Below the pieces are notes generated by a model that saw only the letters and a program-made list of their open reading frames with translations, was not told the DNA's origin and did no database searches. Made by a program: the position numbers and the translations under genes. Of a stretch of DNA of 64,000 nt, positions 18,251 to 28,346 are shown piece after piece. Numbering within the stretch: position 1 is the first letter of the stretch; each line of letters begins with the position of its first letter. Origin of the DNA: an uncultured Flavobacteriaceae bacterium (GTDB lineage Bacteria > Bacteroidota > Bacteroidia > Flavobacteriales > Flavobacteriaceae); the NCBI GenBank assembly GCA_947494825.1, contig CANLWN010000004.1, positions 310,001 through 374,000 of the forward strand. Direction: 5' to 3'.

Positions 18251-19889
18251 GGTTTCTCAATTTTACCTTTCCACGGGATACGTTTTCGGCCAAGATCAAC
18301 GCGTTGTACGCATTCACCATTTTGCCCGATTTCGAAATCTTGTCAAAAGTGCTGGTATTTCCGGTTTCCCCGGACAAAATAACAGATGCCTTGGTGCTTA
18401 GACCAGACTGCATCAAGATCTTCTTTACTTCGGGCGCGGTAAGTTTTGGATAATGCCCGCGGATAAGAGCCGCAATGCCCGCAACTGCAGGTGCTGCCAT
18501 AGAGGTTCCCCCAATGGATTCATAAGAATTGTTGGGGAAAGTAGAATAAATGGCTGCTCCTGGGGCAAAAACATCTACATTGGCCTTTCCATAATTGGAA
18601 AAAGAAGCCACCATTTCGGAACCGTATTTATTGGTAAGGGCACCTACGGTAATTACATTATCCGCAATTTCCGAACCTTGGAACCTATGATCATTGGGGA
18701 AGTTGGGATTCTTGGGATCATCCAAATTGGCCCCATCGTTTCCGGCAGCGTGCACAATTAGGACATCCTTGGATGCTGCGTACTTTATAGCGTCGTAGAC
18801 CCATTCTGCCTTTGGGGAAAACGATTTTCCAAAGCTACAATTAATGATGCGGGCGCCATTGTCCACAGCATAACGAATGCCTAGGGCAATATCTTTGTCA
18901 TATTCATCCCCATTGGGTACCGCACGGATGCTCATAAGGGCCACGTTGTTGGCAACACCATTAACCCCTTTACCATTATTGCGTTCGGCCGCAATGATAC
19001 CGGCCACATGGCTGCCGTGGCTTTCATCCGTCACTCTTGCCTGGGGATTTCCGTTGCCATACCCACGGTCTTTCAGGTCGTACGGATTGTCGCCTACAAC
19101 CTTTCTTCCATTAAAATCCTTGTTCAGGTTGTAGTTGAGTTGCTCCGAGAAATGCGTTATACCATCCTTAAGTTCATCAAGCACTTCGGGAATGGTGTCA
19201 GCGTAGTTGAACATTTGCATTAAAATGCTCACGTTTTGCTGCATTGCTTGATCTTCTGGTTTCAGGGCCAAAAGGTCTTCCTTGGTATAGGTTGTTTTAC
19301 CCAAGGCTTTTTTTACGGCCGCATCGGCGTTGGTCACCGCTTGTAAAATTTGTTCGTATTGTTGTTTGTTCTGTTGTGCCTTTGGATAATCCTCGTCCAG
19401 TTTGGCCTTGGCTTTGGCCTTTAGTGCTGTATCGCCCACATCTAAGCGGATCATTCGGGCAAACTCCAATTGCTCGTTGTAGGATTCGCCCAAAAAGTTA
19501 TAGCCGTGGATATCATCAACATATCCGTTGCCGTCATCATCCTTTCCATTACCGGCAATTTCCCTTTTGTTGGTCCAGAGCACATCGTCGAGATCCTCGT
19601 GCTCGAGATCTATTCCCGAATCAAGAACCGCAACGATTACCTTTTGCCCTTTTTTGTTTCCAATGATTTCGGCATAGGCCTTATCTATGCTCATGCCCGG
19701 AATGGTATCGGTAAGGAGATCTTTATGGCCCCAGTTCTTTTTTTCCGTTTCGGTCAGTTCCGAGATTTTTAAGGGAATGGTATCAATGTTTTCGATGGGC
19801 GTAGATACCAAGCTGGTTGCACCACAACCGGCCAATAGGGCAGATACTGTACAAAGCCCCAAAAATGATTTAGAAAATGAAATATTCAT
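18240..19889 (-). CDS. S8 family (subtilisin-like) serine peptidase, lipoprotein
   Basis: A 549-residue lipoprotein (signal to VSALLAGC, residues 15-22). The catalytic triad is complete: D90 in VAVLDSGIDLEHED, H291 in SHGSHVAGI and S463 in GGTSMAAP, with oxyanion N384 in AAGND. The spacing between Asp and His is about 200 residues, far more than the usual 30-60, because of a lysine/glutamine-rich helical insertion at about 140-260. It is the first gene of the pair with the M1 peptidase, suggesting joint breakdown of extracytoplasmic proteins. The 162 bp upstream hold no recognisable gene. Confidence 0.92.
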   Translation of the reverse strand: MNISFSKSFLGLCTVSALLAGCGATSLVSTPIENIDTIPLKISELTETEKKNWGHKDLLTDTIPGMSIDKAYAEIIGNKKGQKVIVAVLDSGIDLEHEDLDDVLWTNKREIAGNGKDDDGNGYVDDIHGYNFLGESYNEQLEFARMIRLDVGDTALKAKAKAKLDEDYPKAQQNKQQYEQILQAVTNADAAVKKALGKTTYTKEDLLALKPEDQAMQQNVSILMQMFNYADTIPEVLDELKDGITHFSEQLNYNLNKDFNGRKVVGDNPYDLKDRGYGNGNPQARVTDESHGSHVAGIIAAERNNGKGVNGVANNVALMSIRAVPNGDEYDKDIALGIRYAVDNGARIINCSFGKSFSPKAEWVYDAIKYAASKDVLIVHAAGNDGANLDDPKNPNFPNDHRFQGSEIADNVITVGALTNKYGSEMVASFSNYGKANVDVFAPGAAIYSTFPNNSYESIGGTSMAAPAVAGIAALIRGHYPKLTAPEVKKILMQSGLSTKASVILSGETGNTSTFDKISKSGKMVNAYNALILAENVSRGKVKLRNHAK

Positions 19890-20051
19890 GGATTAAAATT
19901 TATTTATATATGATAAAACCTTCTTTTTAGGTACAATCTTGCAAAAACCTTGCCCAGTTGGGTAACACGGACAGCGGTTTCTTTTTTGTAGCGGGGAAAG
20001 TACAAATTTCCAGCCACATTGTGATGCGTTCTGCCCTGTCCCATAATAGAT

Positions 20052-20912
20052 TTAATTGAACAGCTCATGGAACGTATGGGCATTATTTAGGCGCACGCCT
20101 TTTTCTGTCTGCTGTAAGGTGCAGACTTCATTATGGGCATCGTGTTCAAAGAACAAATGGTGTCCTTTTTGTACCGCGGTATCCAGAAACAATGCCTTTT
20201 CGGACATGGTCAACAAGGGCCTTGTATCGTATCCCATGACGTAGGGCACCGGAAGATGTCCCACGGTTGGGATGAGGTCTGCCACAAAAACCAAGGTCTT
20301 TCCTTTATAGTCAATGTGCGGCAACATCTGTTTTTCCGTGTGGCCGTCCACGAATAGGATCCCGAAACCCAGTTCGGACCGCTCCACAAAGGGGCCGTCC
20401 CCACGACCGACAAATTTAAGTTGGCCGCTTTCCTGCATGGGCAGGAGGTTCTCCTGCAGAAAGGAAGCTCTCTCCCTTATATTAGGCCTTATGGCCCAAT
20501 CCCAATGCGCTTCATTGGTCCAAAAGATGGCGTTTTTAAAGGCGGGCTCATAGCCTGTCCTGTCCTTGTTCCATTGTACACTTCCACCACAATGGTCAAA
20601 ATGTAAATGGGTCATGAAAACATCCGTGATATCATCTCTATGAAACCCATATTTTTGTAAGGAGGCATCCAGCGAATGGTTTCCCCAGCGGTAGTAATAG
20701 CTAAAAAACTTATCGGATTGTTTATGGCCCAGACCGGAATCGATTAGAATGAGACGGTCCCCATCCGCTATCAGCAAACATCGGGCAGCAAGGTCGATCA
20801 TATTGTTGGCATCCGCAGGATTGGTCCTGTTCCAAAGCGATTTGGGCACTACTCCGAACATGGCCCCTCCATCCAACTTAAAATTACCTGTCTCTATAGG
20901 GTATAATTTCAT
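20052..20912 (-). CDS. MBL-fold metallohydrolase
   Basis: A 286-residue soluble protein of the metallo-beta-lactamase fold. The dinuclear metal motif THLHFDHCGG gives H102, H104, D106 and H107; later ligands are probably the histidines of FVDGHTEK and LFFEHDAH. The N-terminal GAMFGVVPKSLWNR resembles lactonase-like members of the superfamily (AHL lactonase and relatives). No signal peptide is seen. It stands alone between the protease pair and the SulP gene. The substrate cannot be predicted. Confidence 0.85.
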   Translation of the reverse strand: MKLYPIETGNFKLDGGAMFGVVPKSLWNRTNPADANNMIDLAARCLLIADGDRLILIDSGLGHKQSDKFFSYYYRWGNHSLDASLQKYGFHRDDITDVFMTHLHFDHCGGSVQWNKDRTGYEPAFKNAIFWTNEAHWDWAIRPNIRERASFLQENLLPMQESGQLKFVGRGDGPFVERSELGFGILFVDGHTEKQMLPHIDYKGKTLVFVADLIPTVGHLPVPYVMGYDTRPLLTMSEKALFLDTAVQKGHHLFFEHDAHNEVCTLQQTEKGVRLNNAHTFHELFN

Positions 20913-20996
20913 TCAAAAATGATCCTAAGGCGCAAAATAAGAAAAGCGGGAGGTATTTTCGCTCCAAACGGCCGTTATTAGCTGTTTTTTAACAAA

Positions 20997-23222
20997 TTAA
21001 AACGCGGTTATCCGGGTCTGTACCAAGCGGGACAACTGTTGCCCAAAATAGATCAAGGCTTTTATTTCCTGTACACTCAGCAAGCGCTCTTTCTTCAAAA
21101 TAAGTAAGGCAGACCCGTTAGATTCTACGTGATAGTACGGATTGCTTTCAAAGAATAGGATCAGTTCATCGGAGAAGATCGATTGTATGTCCGCGGTATT
21201 TTCGCCGCTCAGATAAAAGCGTTTGTTAAAATCGGCATGGTGGGGGATCTGGATATCCTTGAAACCGGCCAAACTGTAGAGCAGTTCCAACAGGCCTTCA
21301 CGATCCAGGGTAAACACCGGAATCTTTTCGTTCAGGGCAATATGCATCACCGTGGTCTTTATGACCTCCCTGGCAATAAAGGCCCCTTCGGTAAATTCAA
21401 GATCGAATACGCTGACGTTTTTTTCTCCATCGACCAAGCGATTGTAGCGATACTGGATTTCCCGGGTCCTAAAGAAAACAAAATCGCGAAGCATGTCCAC
21501 GGCCGTACTCTTTTTTGGGTCATAGCTCCATTTGAACTCCTTGGACATGGCTTTAAGGGTGGTTTGCCGCTTGGTGAAATAGCGTTCAATTGGTTTTAGG
21601 GAACCCAGAGGCAGTATTTTTCGTATGGCAAAGGGGTGCTTGGAGTCTGTCCCGTGCCTATCAAGGCCTATGATTTCTATGCTGCCGCCCTTCTTGGAAA
21701 AAGTGTCCGTATAGTTTTCCAGGCCTTCCATGACCGTGTGGTCCACAAAATTGCACATGGAAAAGTCGAGTACCACGGTTTCGGTTTCCGGAACCACATC
21801 GAGTTTGTTCTTTAGTTTGTAAAAATTAAGGAAGCTACAAAAGTACTTTACGCTCACATAGTAGTTTGCGCCGTCCCGTTCCTTAAAGAGTAGGATGTTC
21901 GGCTTAAATAAGTGACTTAAAAAAAGCGAGACGCTTTTGTTGATCAAAATGTGGATAAGGAAGGTTGCCAAGATACCGGCGCTGATTCCCGTAATGAGGT
22001 TGGTGAACAAGGTGGTAAGCAAGGTGATCAGGAAAATAACGATTTGTTCCTTCCCAATTTTGGCAATTTTACCCAGGATTTTAGGGGTGGCCAATTTATA
22101 CCCGGTGTACACCAAAATAGCAGCTAGCGCAGCCAACGGGATTTTTCGGAGCTGTTCCTGAAACAACAGAACAAAACCTACCAAAAAGGCCGCATGGAAG
22201 AAATTGGCGGATCGGTTGGAGGCACCATTGTTCACATTGACCGAACTCCTCGCGATTACGGTAACCACATTTAAGCCCCCCAGGATACCACTGATGGCGG
22301 TGGCCACACCCAAAGCTTTTAGATCCCGATTCACATTGGACCTTCTGTTTTCTGGATCCAACTTGTCCACGGCCTTGATACTCAACAAGGATTCTATGCT
22401 GGCGATCAAGGTTATGGCAAAGACCGATGCAAGAAAGTTGCTTTGGAATACTATGGAAAAGTCGGGAAATGCCGTTCTGGACAGGACCTTGTCGGGAATG
22501 TTTACCAGAAAGGAGGCGTCCATGGGATATGGCATTCGCAGCAAACCAAAACTGTAGCTAAAGCCTACGGCAAGAATCAAGATCCACATAGGCGCCGGGA
22601 TCAATTGAAAATATTTGTTCCGGATCTTTGAATAGAAAATCATAATGAGCAGGCTGATGACACCAATTCCAGCGGCCACCCATTCCCCGGGGTCTGTGGC
22701 CTCCCTTAATTCCCATACCCCACTTGGAATCTGAAACAAAAGGGAAATGATACTCCCGTGCTCGTTGTTATGGCCTATCATAATGTGAAATTGCTTGGCC
22801 AAAATACCCAGACCTATAGCCGCCAGCATGCCCTGGATGGCCGAGGCCGGAAAAAAATCGGCGAGACGCCCCATCTTTAAGAACCCCAGGAGTAGCATTA
22901 GCACTCCGGAAAGGACTATGGCCGCAAGGGTAAACAGATACCCCTGGTACAGATCGCCCCCGCCCAAGGTGGTAATGGCCCCCAAGAGGACAATGACAAG
23001 TCCGTTACCCGGTCCGGCGATGGTAAGTTGTGACCCTCCGAGTATGGAAACAACAATTCCCCCCACCACGGCAGCGATGATACCCGATATGGGAGGCGCC
23101 TCGCTGGCAATGGCCAGGCCGAGGCCCAATGGCAAAGCGATAAGCGATACCACAAAACCTGAAAAAATATTTTTAGGCAAGGCACTTAGAAAGGCTTTGG
23201 TATGGCGGGTCTTAGGTGTCAA
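20997..23222 (-). CDS. SulP family anion transporter with STAS domain
   Basis: A 741-residue inner-membrane transporter for sulfate, bicarbonate or a similar anion. The membrane domain (residues 15-430) starts with NIFSGFVVSLIALPLGLGLAIASEAPPISGI, the SulP entry motif, and contains GNGLVIVLLGAITTLGG. A STAS domain follows (VVLDFSMCNFVDHTVMEGL). There is also a further C-terminal soluble domain of about 180 residues that I do not recognise. The preceding universal stress protein gene ends 2 bp before this start, so the pair is an operon. Substrate choice (bicarbonate versus sulfate) is open. Confidence 0.88.
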   Translation of the reverse strand: MTPKTRHTKAFLSALPKNIFSGFVVSLIALPLGLGLAIASEAPPISGIIAAVVGGIVVSILGGSQLTIAGPGNGLVIVLLGAITTLGGGDLYQGYLFTLAAIVLSGVLMLLLGFLKMGRLADFFPASAIQGMLAAIGLGILAKQFHIMIGHNNEHGSIISLLFQIPSGVWELREATDPGEWVAAGIGVISLLIMIFYSKIRNKYFQLIPAPMWILILAVGFSYSFGLLRMPYPMDASFLVNIPDKVLSRTAFPDFSIVFQSNFLASVFAITLIASIESLLSIKAVDKLDPENRRSNVNRDLKALGVATAISGILGGLNVVTVIARSSVNVNNGASNRSANFFHAAFLVGFVLLFQEQLRKIPLAALAAILVYTGYKLATPKILGKIAKIGKEQIVIFLITLLTTLFTNLITGISAGILATFLIHILINKSVSLFLSHLFKPNILLFKERDGANYYVSVKYFCSFLNFYKLKNKLDVVPETETVVLDFSMCNFVDHTVMEGLENYTDTFSKKGGSIEIIGLDRHGTDSKHPFAIRKILPLGSLKPIERYFTKRQTTLKAMSKEFKWSYDPKKSTAVDMLRDFVFFRTREIQYRYNRLVDGEKNVSVFDLEFTEGAFIAREVIKTTVMHIALNEKIPVFTLDREGLLELLYSLAGFKDIQIPHHADFNKRFYLSGENTADIQSIFSDELILFFESNPYYHVESNGSALLILKKERLLSVQEIKALIYFGQQLSRLVQTRITAF

Positions 23223-23224
23223 AT

Positions 23225-24082
23225 TTATTCGCGGATAATCAGTAAATCAGTTGGCAGATCGGATAGAATGTACTCGATATCATGGGGAAAGATACGGTCC
23301 CACAGACCTGATTTAATGGGTGCGTTCATCACTAACAGATCTGCCCGCACTACTTCCGCATAGTGGCCTATGGAATATCCCCTTTTCCCAAAGATACTTT
23401 GCGTTTTTATTTTTATATTTTTCAAAAGGGCGTCCGGAAAGGTCTTCAATACATTCCTCACCCGGGATTCTTCCCTATGTTTCAATCTTTCTTTTACAAT
23501 GTTCGCTTTTTTGAGCGATTTGTCGTCCTGCACACTTACATGTATTTCCTTTTGCAAGATTTCCTCAACAATGGTTATTTGCTGTGCCCCCAAAGCATTT
23601 GCCACATAGCAGGCATTGGAAATGGCCATGGGGGTTTCCGGCGCGTCCAATCCGTTCACCACGATGTGCTTGCAGGGGACACGCTCTGCCGAGGGCTTAA
23701 TGAGCAACAAAACGGAACAACACACCTGTCTGGTCAATTTACGGGCTATGGAGCCTACATAAAATTGATAGATGTTCTCATGTTGAAGCGCCCCTAAAAT
23801 TAGCAGGTCAATATGGGATGTTCTACAGGTGTCCAATATAGTTCCAATAGGCGAACCTTGTTTCCATTGAATTTCTATGGACAGGTCCTTATGCTCAATT
23901 TCCTCTAAGATGGCACGTATTTTTTCGGCCTTTTCCGAAGTCTTGTCCCCTACGTGCAAAAGAATAAGTTTTGCATCAAAAAAATGTGCAATACGTGTGG
24001 TTTCCAAGATGTTGATCTTGAGCATAGGGGAAAAAGCAAACCCAAATAAGATGGTTTTAAAGGGTTTAGCGCTTATCGGCAT
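23225..24082 (-). CDS. Universal stress protein family (tandem UspA-like)
   Basis: A 285-residue cytoplasmic protein with two UspA-like halves: KTILFGFAFSPMLKINILETTRIAHFF and LILLHVG in the first, HIVVNGLDAPETPMAISNACYVA in the second. The ATP-loop consensus (Gx2Gx9G[ST]) is only partly kept (LILGALQHENIYQFYVGSIAR). The start at 24082 puts the first Usp strand near the N-terminus; the open frame continues to 24178 but that part has no family similarity and would overlap the promoter region shared with the antiporter. It precedes SulP by 2 bp, and may tune that transporter. Confidence 0.82.
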   Translation of the reverse strand: MPISAKPFKTILFGFAFSPMLKINILETTRIAHFFDAKLILLHVGDKTSEKAEKIRAILEEIEHKDLSIEIQWKQGSPIGTILDTCRTSHIDLLILGALQHENIYQFYVGSIARKLTRQVCCSVLLLIKPSAERVPCKHIVVNGLDAPETPMAISNACYVANALGAQQITIVEEILQKEIHVSVQDDKSLKKANIVKERLKHREESRVRNVLKTFPDALLKNIKIKTQSIFGKRGYSIGHYAEVVRADLLVMNAPIKSGLWDRIFPHDIEYILSDLPTDLLIIRE

Positions 24083-24190
24083 AGCACAAATTTTTACCCC
24101 AAGATAGCACAATATTCCAAATAGGGGCTTATGGTGCGATTGAATTCTAGTTTTTGGAATAAAAACAGTAAATTTCAAAAAAATAGTTCT

Positions 24191-26047
24191 ATGCTCGAAC
24201 TTGCGGGAATAATCATCTTGGGCATCATTGCCCAGTGGGTGGCCTGGCGGTTAAAATTGCCGGCTATCTTGCCCTTGATACTGATTGGGCTCCTAGTAGG
24301 CCCGATAGCCACCCTGTTTACGGAGGATGGTGGAAAACTCATTGAACCCATTTGGAATGGCGAAAAGGGCTTGTTTCCCGGCGAGGGCCTTTATTACTTT
24401 GTTTCGCTCGCTATTAGTATTATCCTTTTTGAGGGCGGACTCACTTTAAAACGGTCGGAAATTGCCAATGTTGGACCCGTTATCACCAAGTTGATAACGG
24501 TGGGATCTCTGGTCACCTTTTTTGGAGGAGGCTTGGCAGCGCATTATATTTTTGAACTTAGTTGGCAGATATCCTTTCTTTTTTCGGGTTTGATCATTGT
24601 TACCGGCCCAACCGTAATCACTCCTATCCTAAGAAACATTCCCCTAAAAAAAGACGTCTCGGCGGTGCTAAAGTGGGAGGGGATACTCATAGACCCTATA
24701 GGGGCTTTGGTAGCGGTGCTTGTCTTTGAGTTTATTAGTGTGGGCGCCGGCCAAGCCTATACCATGACCGCATTGATCGAATTTGGAAAGATACTGTTGT
24801 TCGGGACCACTTTTGGATTCACCTTTGCCCATGCCCTGGCCTTTGCCATAAAGAAAAACTTTATCCCCCATTATTTGTTGAACGTGGTCTCTTTGTCCGT
24901 TGTGTTATTGGTATTTGTAGAATCGGATCTATTTGCCCACGAATCTGGTCTTTTGGCCGTGGTGGTCATGGGGATGGTCATGGGAAACATGAACTTGCCC
25001 AACTTAAAGGAACTGCTCTATTTTAAGGAGTCACTGAGTGTTTTATTGATTTCCATCCTTTTTATCCTGCTTGCGGCCAACATCAACATCAGCGATATGG
25101 AATTGATCTATAACTGGCAAACCGTCCTGTTGTTCGCCACCATTGTTTTTCTGGTACGGCCATTGGGGGTGTTTTTAAGTACAAACGGGTCTTCCCTAAA
25201 ACTAAAGGAGAAACTGTTTATTGGATGGGTGGGCCCTAGGGGGATAGTAGCTGCGGGAATCGCGTCGCTCTTTGGCTCCAAACTAATATTGAAGGGCGAG
25301 CCAGGGGCCGAATACATTACCCCTCTGGTCTTTATGATCGTGCTGGGGACCGTATTGCTCAACGCTACAACGGCACGGTTCTTTGCCAAACTGGTCGGTG
25401 TTTTTTTAATGGAATCGGAAGGAATATTGATCATAGGCGCGTCCAAGGTGTCGCGACTGATCGGAAACTACCTTAAGCAGAACAACAGGCATGTGGTGCT
25501 GATCGATAATAACCCCACCAATGTGGAAAAGGCCAAAATGCTGGGCCTGGAAGCGATGACCGCCAACATTTATTCCGATACCTTGGCAGATAACATTGAA
25601 TTGAACGATATGGGCTATCTCATGGCGCTTACAGGAAATTCTGAGATCAATGAATATGCCATTAACAAATTTAAAAGACAGTTTGGGGAGAACGGAGCCT
25701 TTAGATTGGTAAACACGGATGAGATGAACGATCCGGAGAACAATCCAAAAGAAGGCCTGTTTTCGCATACCGATGACTTTATAAAATTGACCGAGGCGGC
25801 CAGACATTATCCTGCAATTCATGAAATGGGCCTTAAGGACGAGTCACATTATAGGGGACTCATTGAAATAACCAAAGCGGATAATGATATCGTCCCTATT
25901 TTTATAAAGACTCCCGACGGCAATCTACAGATTATCTCCTCCTTCAGTGACGAATTCATCAATTTTGAAGAAGGTTCCCGACTCGTTTATATGGGAAAGA
26001 TGTTCGACCTGGAAGAGATCAACACGACTAGGGCTGTGCCCAAATAG
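24191..26047 (+). CDS. Na+/H+ antiporter (CPA1) with C-terminal TrkA-N domain
   Basis: A 618-residue membrane antiporter that would exchange monovalent cations for protons. About twelve membrane segments run from residue 1 to 400 (LAGIIILGIIAQWVAWRLKLP at the start; SIILFEGGLTL is the CPA ion-binding helix). A cytoplasmic Rossmann TrkA-N domain follows (ILIIGASKVSRLIGNYLKQ, then VLIDNNPTNVEKA), which binds a nucleotide and gates transport. I chose the ATG at 24191, not the one at 24131, because the earlier 20 residues are polar and the hydrophobic helix normally begins at the N-terminus. It is transcribed away from the Usp-SulP pair across a 108-bp intergenic region. Confidence 0.88.
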   Translation: MLELAGIIILGIIAQWVAWRLKLPAILPLILIGLLVGPIATLFTEDGGKLIEPIWNGEKGLFPGEGLYYFVSLAISIILFEGGLTLKRSEIANVGPVITKLITVGSLVTFFGGGLAAHYIFELSWQISFLFSGLIIVTGPTVITPILRNIPLKKDVSAVLKWEGILIDPIGALVAVLVFEFISVGAGQAYTMTALIEFGKILLFGTTFGFTFAHALAFAIKKNFIPHYLLNVVSLSVVLLVFVESDLFAHESGLLAVVVMGMVMGNMNLPNLKELLYFKESLSVLLISILFILLAANINISDMELIYNWQTVLLFATIVFLVRPLGVFLSTNGSSLKLKEKLFIGWVGPRGIVAAGIASLFGSKLILKGEPGAEYITPLVFMIVLGTVLLNATTARFFAKLVGVFLMESEGILIIGASKVSRLIGNYLKQNNRHVVLIDNNPTNVEKAKMLGLEAMTANIYSDTLADNIELNDMGYLMALTGNSEINEYAINKFKRQFGENGAFRLVNTDEMNDPENNPKEGLFSHTDDFIKLTEAARHYPAIHEMGLKDESHYRGLIEITKADNDIVPIFIKTPDGNLQIISSFSDEFINFEEGSRLVYMGKMFDLEEINTTRAVPK

Positions 26048-26172
26048 CTTACGTTCACTACACTTTATTTTTGGTTCACAACATCATAGGGCAAAAGCAC
26101 CAGCAAATAGCAATATGATCGATGGTGTGGCGTTTAGATTCTGAATTACGAACCACAAACCAACACCTTTCT

Positions 26173-26418
26173 ATGAAAAAGCAAATACTACCAGCAATTT
26201 TTGTCCTTGCTCTGGTCTTTAACGCCTGTTCCGATGATAATGATGACAACGGCAACTGTGAGTCCTGTTCCATTGAGGGACAAAATGTGGAGATATGCGA
26301 TAATGGGGACGGCACCTACACCTTTACCTCTGGCGAGGAAAGTGATACCATCAGCTCTGCGGAGCTGTTGGGTCTTACCCCCAAGCAATTTGTAGATCTT
26401 CTTTGCACGGCACAATAG
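26173..26418 (+). CDS. Small acidic lipoprotein, unknown function
   Basis: An 81-residue protein starting MKKQILPAIFVLALVFNACS, with the lipid-modified cysteine at residue 19. The mature part is short, acidic (DDNDDNGNCE) and has paired cysteines (CESCS, EICDNGDG, DLLC). I do not recognise a family. The longer frame from 26122 lacks a signal sequence at its start and is unlikely. It has its own terminator, shared with lepA, immediately downstream. Confidence 0.62.
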   Translation: MKKQILPAIFVLALVFNACSDDNDDNGNCESCSIEGQNVEICDNGDGTYTFTSGEESDTISSAELLGLTPKQFVDLLCTAQ

Positions 26419-26442
26419 GGGCCACCAAACCTAACCAAAGTG

Positions 26443-26472
26443 AAAAAACCAGAGCCTTGGCCCTGGTTTTTT
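26443..26472. terminator. Bidirectional intrinsic terminator between lipoprotein gene and lepA
   Basis: A perfect 10-bp inverted repeat (AAAAAACCAG and CTGGTTTTTT) flanks a 10-nt centre with further partial pairing, so the stem is followed by a U-tract in either direction. The right arm overlaps the lepA stop codon. Confidence 0.85.
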
Positions 26473-28267
26473 AATCGTTCAACTTTAGCACGGCCATAAA
26501 CGCCTGCTGTGGGATTTCCACATTGCCTACCTGGCGCATGCGCTTTTTCCCTTTCTTTTGCTTCTCGAGCAGTTTTCTTTTCCTGGAAATATCGCCGCCA
26601 TAACATTTGGCGGTAACGTCCTTTCTAAGGGCCTTGATGGTCTCCCGTGAAATGATTTTGGAGCCTATGGCGGCTTGGATGGGGATATCGAACTGCTGCC
26701 TAGGGATCAGTTCTTTTAATTTTTCGCACATTTTTTTCCCGATGTTCGCTGCATTGTCAAAATGGATCAAAGCGGAAAGTGCATCCACGGGTTGGGCATT
26801 CAGCAGAATATCCACGCGCACCAGTTTGGAAATCCGCATCCCAATGGGTGCGTAATCAAAGGAAGCATAGCCCTTGGATACGGTCTTGAGCCGATCGTAA
26901 AAATCAAAGACGATTTCTGCCAGAGGCATATCAAAATTAAGCTCCACCCGCTCCGTGGTCAGGTAGGTCTGATTGGTGATCAACCCTCGCTTTTCGATAC
27001 ATAGCGACATCACATTGCCCACAAAATCGGCCTTGGTGATTATGGTGGCCTTAATGTAGGGCTCCTCCACCCGGTCTACGGTAGAGGGATCCGGCAGGTC
27101 GCTGGGGTTGTTTACTATAAGGGGTGTATCTGGATTTTTGCGCGTGTAGGCATGGTAGCTTACATTGGGCACGGTGGTGATTACGGTCATGTTGAACTCC
27201 CGCTCCAAACGCTCTTGAATGATTTCCATATGGAGCATACCCAAAAATCCGCAGCGAAAACCAAACCCAAGGGCGGCACTGCTCTCTGGCGTAAAAACCA
27301 GGGAAGCATCGTTAAGCTGCAACTTTTCCATGGAAGAGCGCAATTCCTCAAAATCCTCCGTATCTACCGGATAAATGCCGGCAAAGACCATGGGCTTAAC
27401 ATCTTCAAAGCCTTCAATGGCATTTTGGGTAGGGTCGTTGGCATCGGTGATGGTATCCCCCACTTTTACCTCGCGGGCATCCTTGATTCCAGTGATTAAA
27501 TAACCCACATCCCCTGTTTTGATGACAGGTTTGGGCAGCTGGGTCAATTTTAAGGTGCCTACCTCATCTGCAAAATAGGTTTTATCCGTGGCCACGAACT
27601 TAATTTTCTGTCCTTTCTTGATTTCTCCGTTGATGACCCGGAAATAGGTCTCTACCCCACGGAACGGATTATAGACCGAGTCAAACACCAGGGCCTGTAA
27701 GGGTTCTTCGGGATTGCCCTTAGGGGCCGGTATTTGCTCAATGATGGCGTTTAGGATATCCTCTATCCCGATTCCTGTCTTTGCACTGGCAGGGATAACG
27801 TCCTCAGGTTTGCATCCCAAGAGGTCCACAATATCATCGGTCACTTCCTCCGGATTGGCGCTGGGAAGGTCTACCTTATTTAAAATGGGAATGATTTCCA
27901 GATCGTTTTCCAGGGCCAGGTACAGGTTGGAGATGGTCTGTGCCTGGATGCTCTGAGCGGCATCTACCACCAACAGTGCCCCTTCGCAGGCCGCTATGGA
28001 ACGGGAAACCTCATAGGAAAAATCCACATGTCCAGGGGTATCGATCAGGTTCAGAATATAATTTTCGCCCTGATAGGTATATTCCATCTGTATGGCATGG
28101 CTCTTTATGGTAATACCGCGCTCGCGCTCCAGGTCCATGGTGTCCAACAATTGGTCTTGTTGTTCACGTTCTGTAATGGTCCCGGTAAAACCCAATAGGC
28201 GATCGGCCAAGGTACTTTTACCGTGGTCGATATGGGCAATGATGCAAAAGTTCCTGATATGTTTCAT
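26471..28267 (-). CDS. lepA: Elongation factor 4 (LepA), ribosomal back-translocase GTPase
   Basis: A full-length (598-residue) translational GTPase. The G motifs are clear: [15 protein letters not shown] (P-loop), DTPGH (G3), NKVDLPSA (G4) and ASAKTGIG (G5). The switch region carries the LepA-type [13 protein letters not shown]. The LepA-specific C-terminal domain ends in [29 protein letters not shown]. LepA acts on stalled or mis-translocated ribosomes and in ribosome assembly. The gene is monocistronic by layout, with a promoter element at 28298-28305 and the shared terminator at its end. Confidence 0.98.
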   Translation of the reverse strand: MKHIRNFCIIAHIDHGKSTLADRLLGFTGTITEREQQDQLLDTMDLERERGITIKSHAIQMEYTYQGENYILNLIDTPGHVDFSYEVSRSIAACEGALLVVDAAQSIQAQTISNLYLALENDLEIIPILNKVDLPSANPEEVTDDIVDLLGCKPEDVIPASAKTGIGIEDILNAIIEQIPAPKGNPEEPLQALVFDSVYNPFRGVETYFRVINGEIKKGQKIKFVATDKTYFADEVGTLKLTQLPKPVIKTGDVGYLITGIKDAREVKVGDTITDANDPTQNAIEGFEDVKPMVFAGIYPVDTEDFEELRSSMEKLQLNDASLVFTPESSAALGFGFRCGFLGMLHMEIIQERLEREFNMTVITTVPNVSYHAYTRKNPDTPLIVNNPSDLPDPSTVDRVEEPYIKATIITKADFVGNVMSLCIEKRGLITNQTYLTTERVELNFDMPLAEIVFDFYDRLKTVSKGYASFDYAPIGMRISKLVRVDILLNAQPVDALSALIHFDNAANIGKKMCEKLKELIPRQQFDIPIQAAIGSKIISRETIKALRKDVTAKCYGGDISRKRKLLEKQKKGKKRMRQVGNVEIPQQAFMAVLKLND

Positions 28268-28297
28268 GCGCTACAACGTCCTTTGCTACTAAGACGG

Positions 28298-28305
28298 CAA
28301 AGATA
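28298..28305 (-). promoter_or_regulatory. Bacteroidota -7 promoter element for lepA
   Basis: TATCTTTG on the minus strand matches TAnnTTTG. It lies 30 bases upstream of the lepA start, giving a leader of about 25 nt. Confidence 0.55.
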
Positions 28306-28346
28306 GAAGTTTCTAAAACCTTTATACCTATGAATTCCCAGAATAA

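Noticed and set aside
24131-24178. Overlap of the Usp and antiporter genes at their 5' ends
   Set aside because: It exists only if the longest open frames are used. Starts at 24082 and 24191 fit the protein families and leave a normal divergent promoter region.
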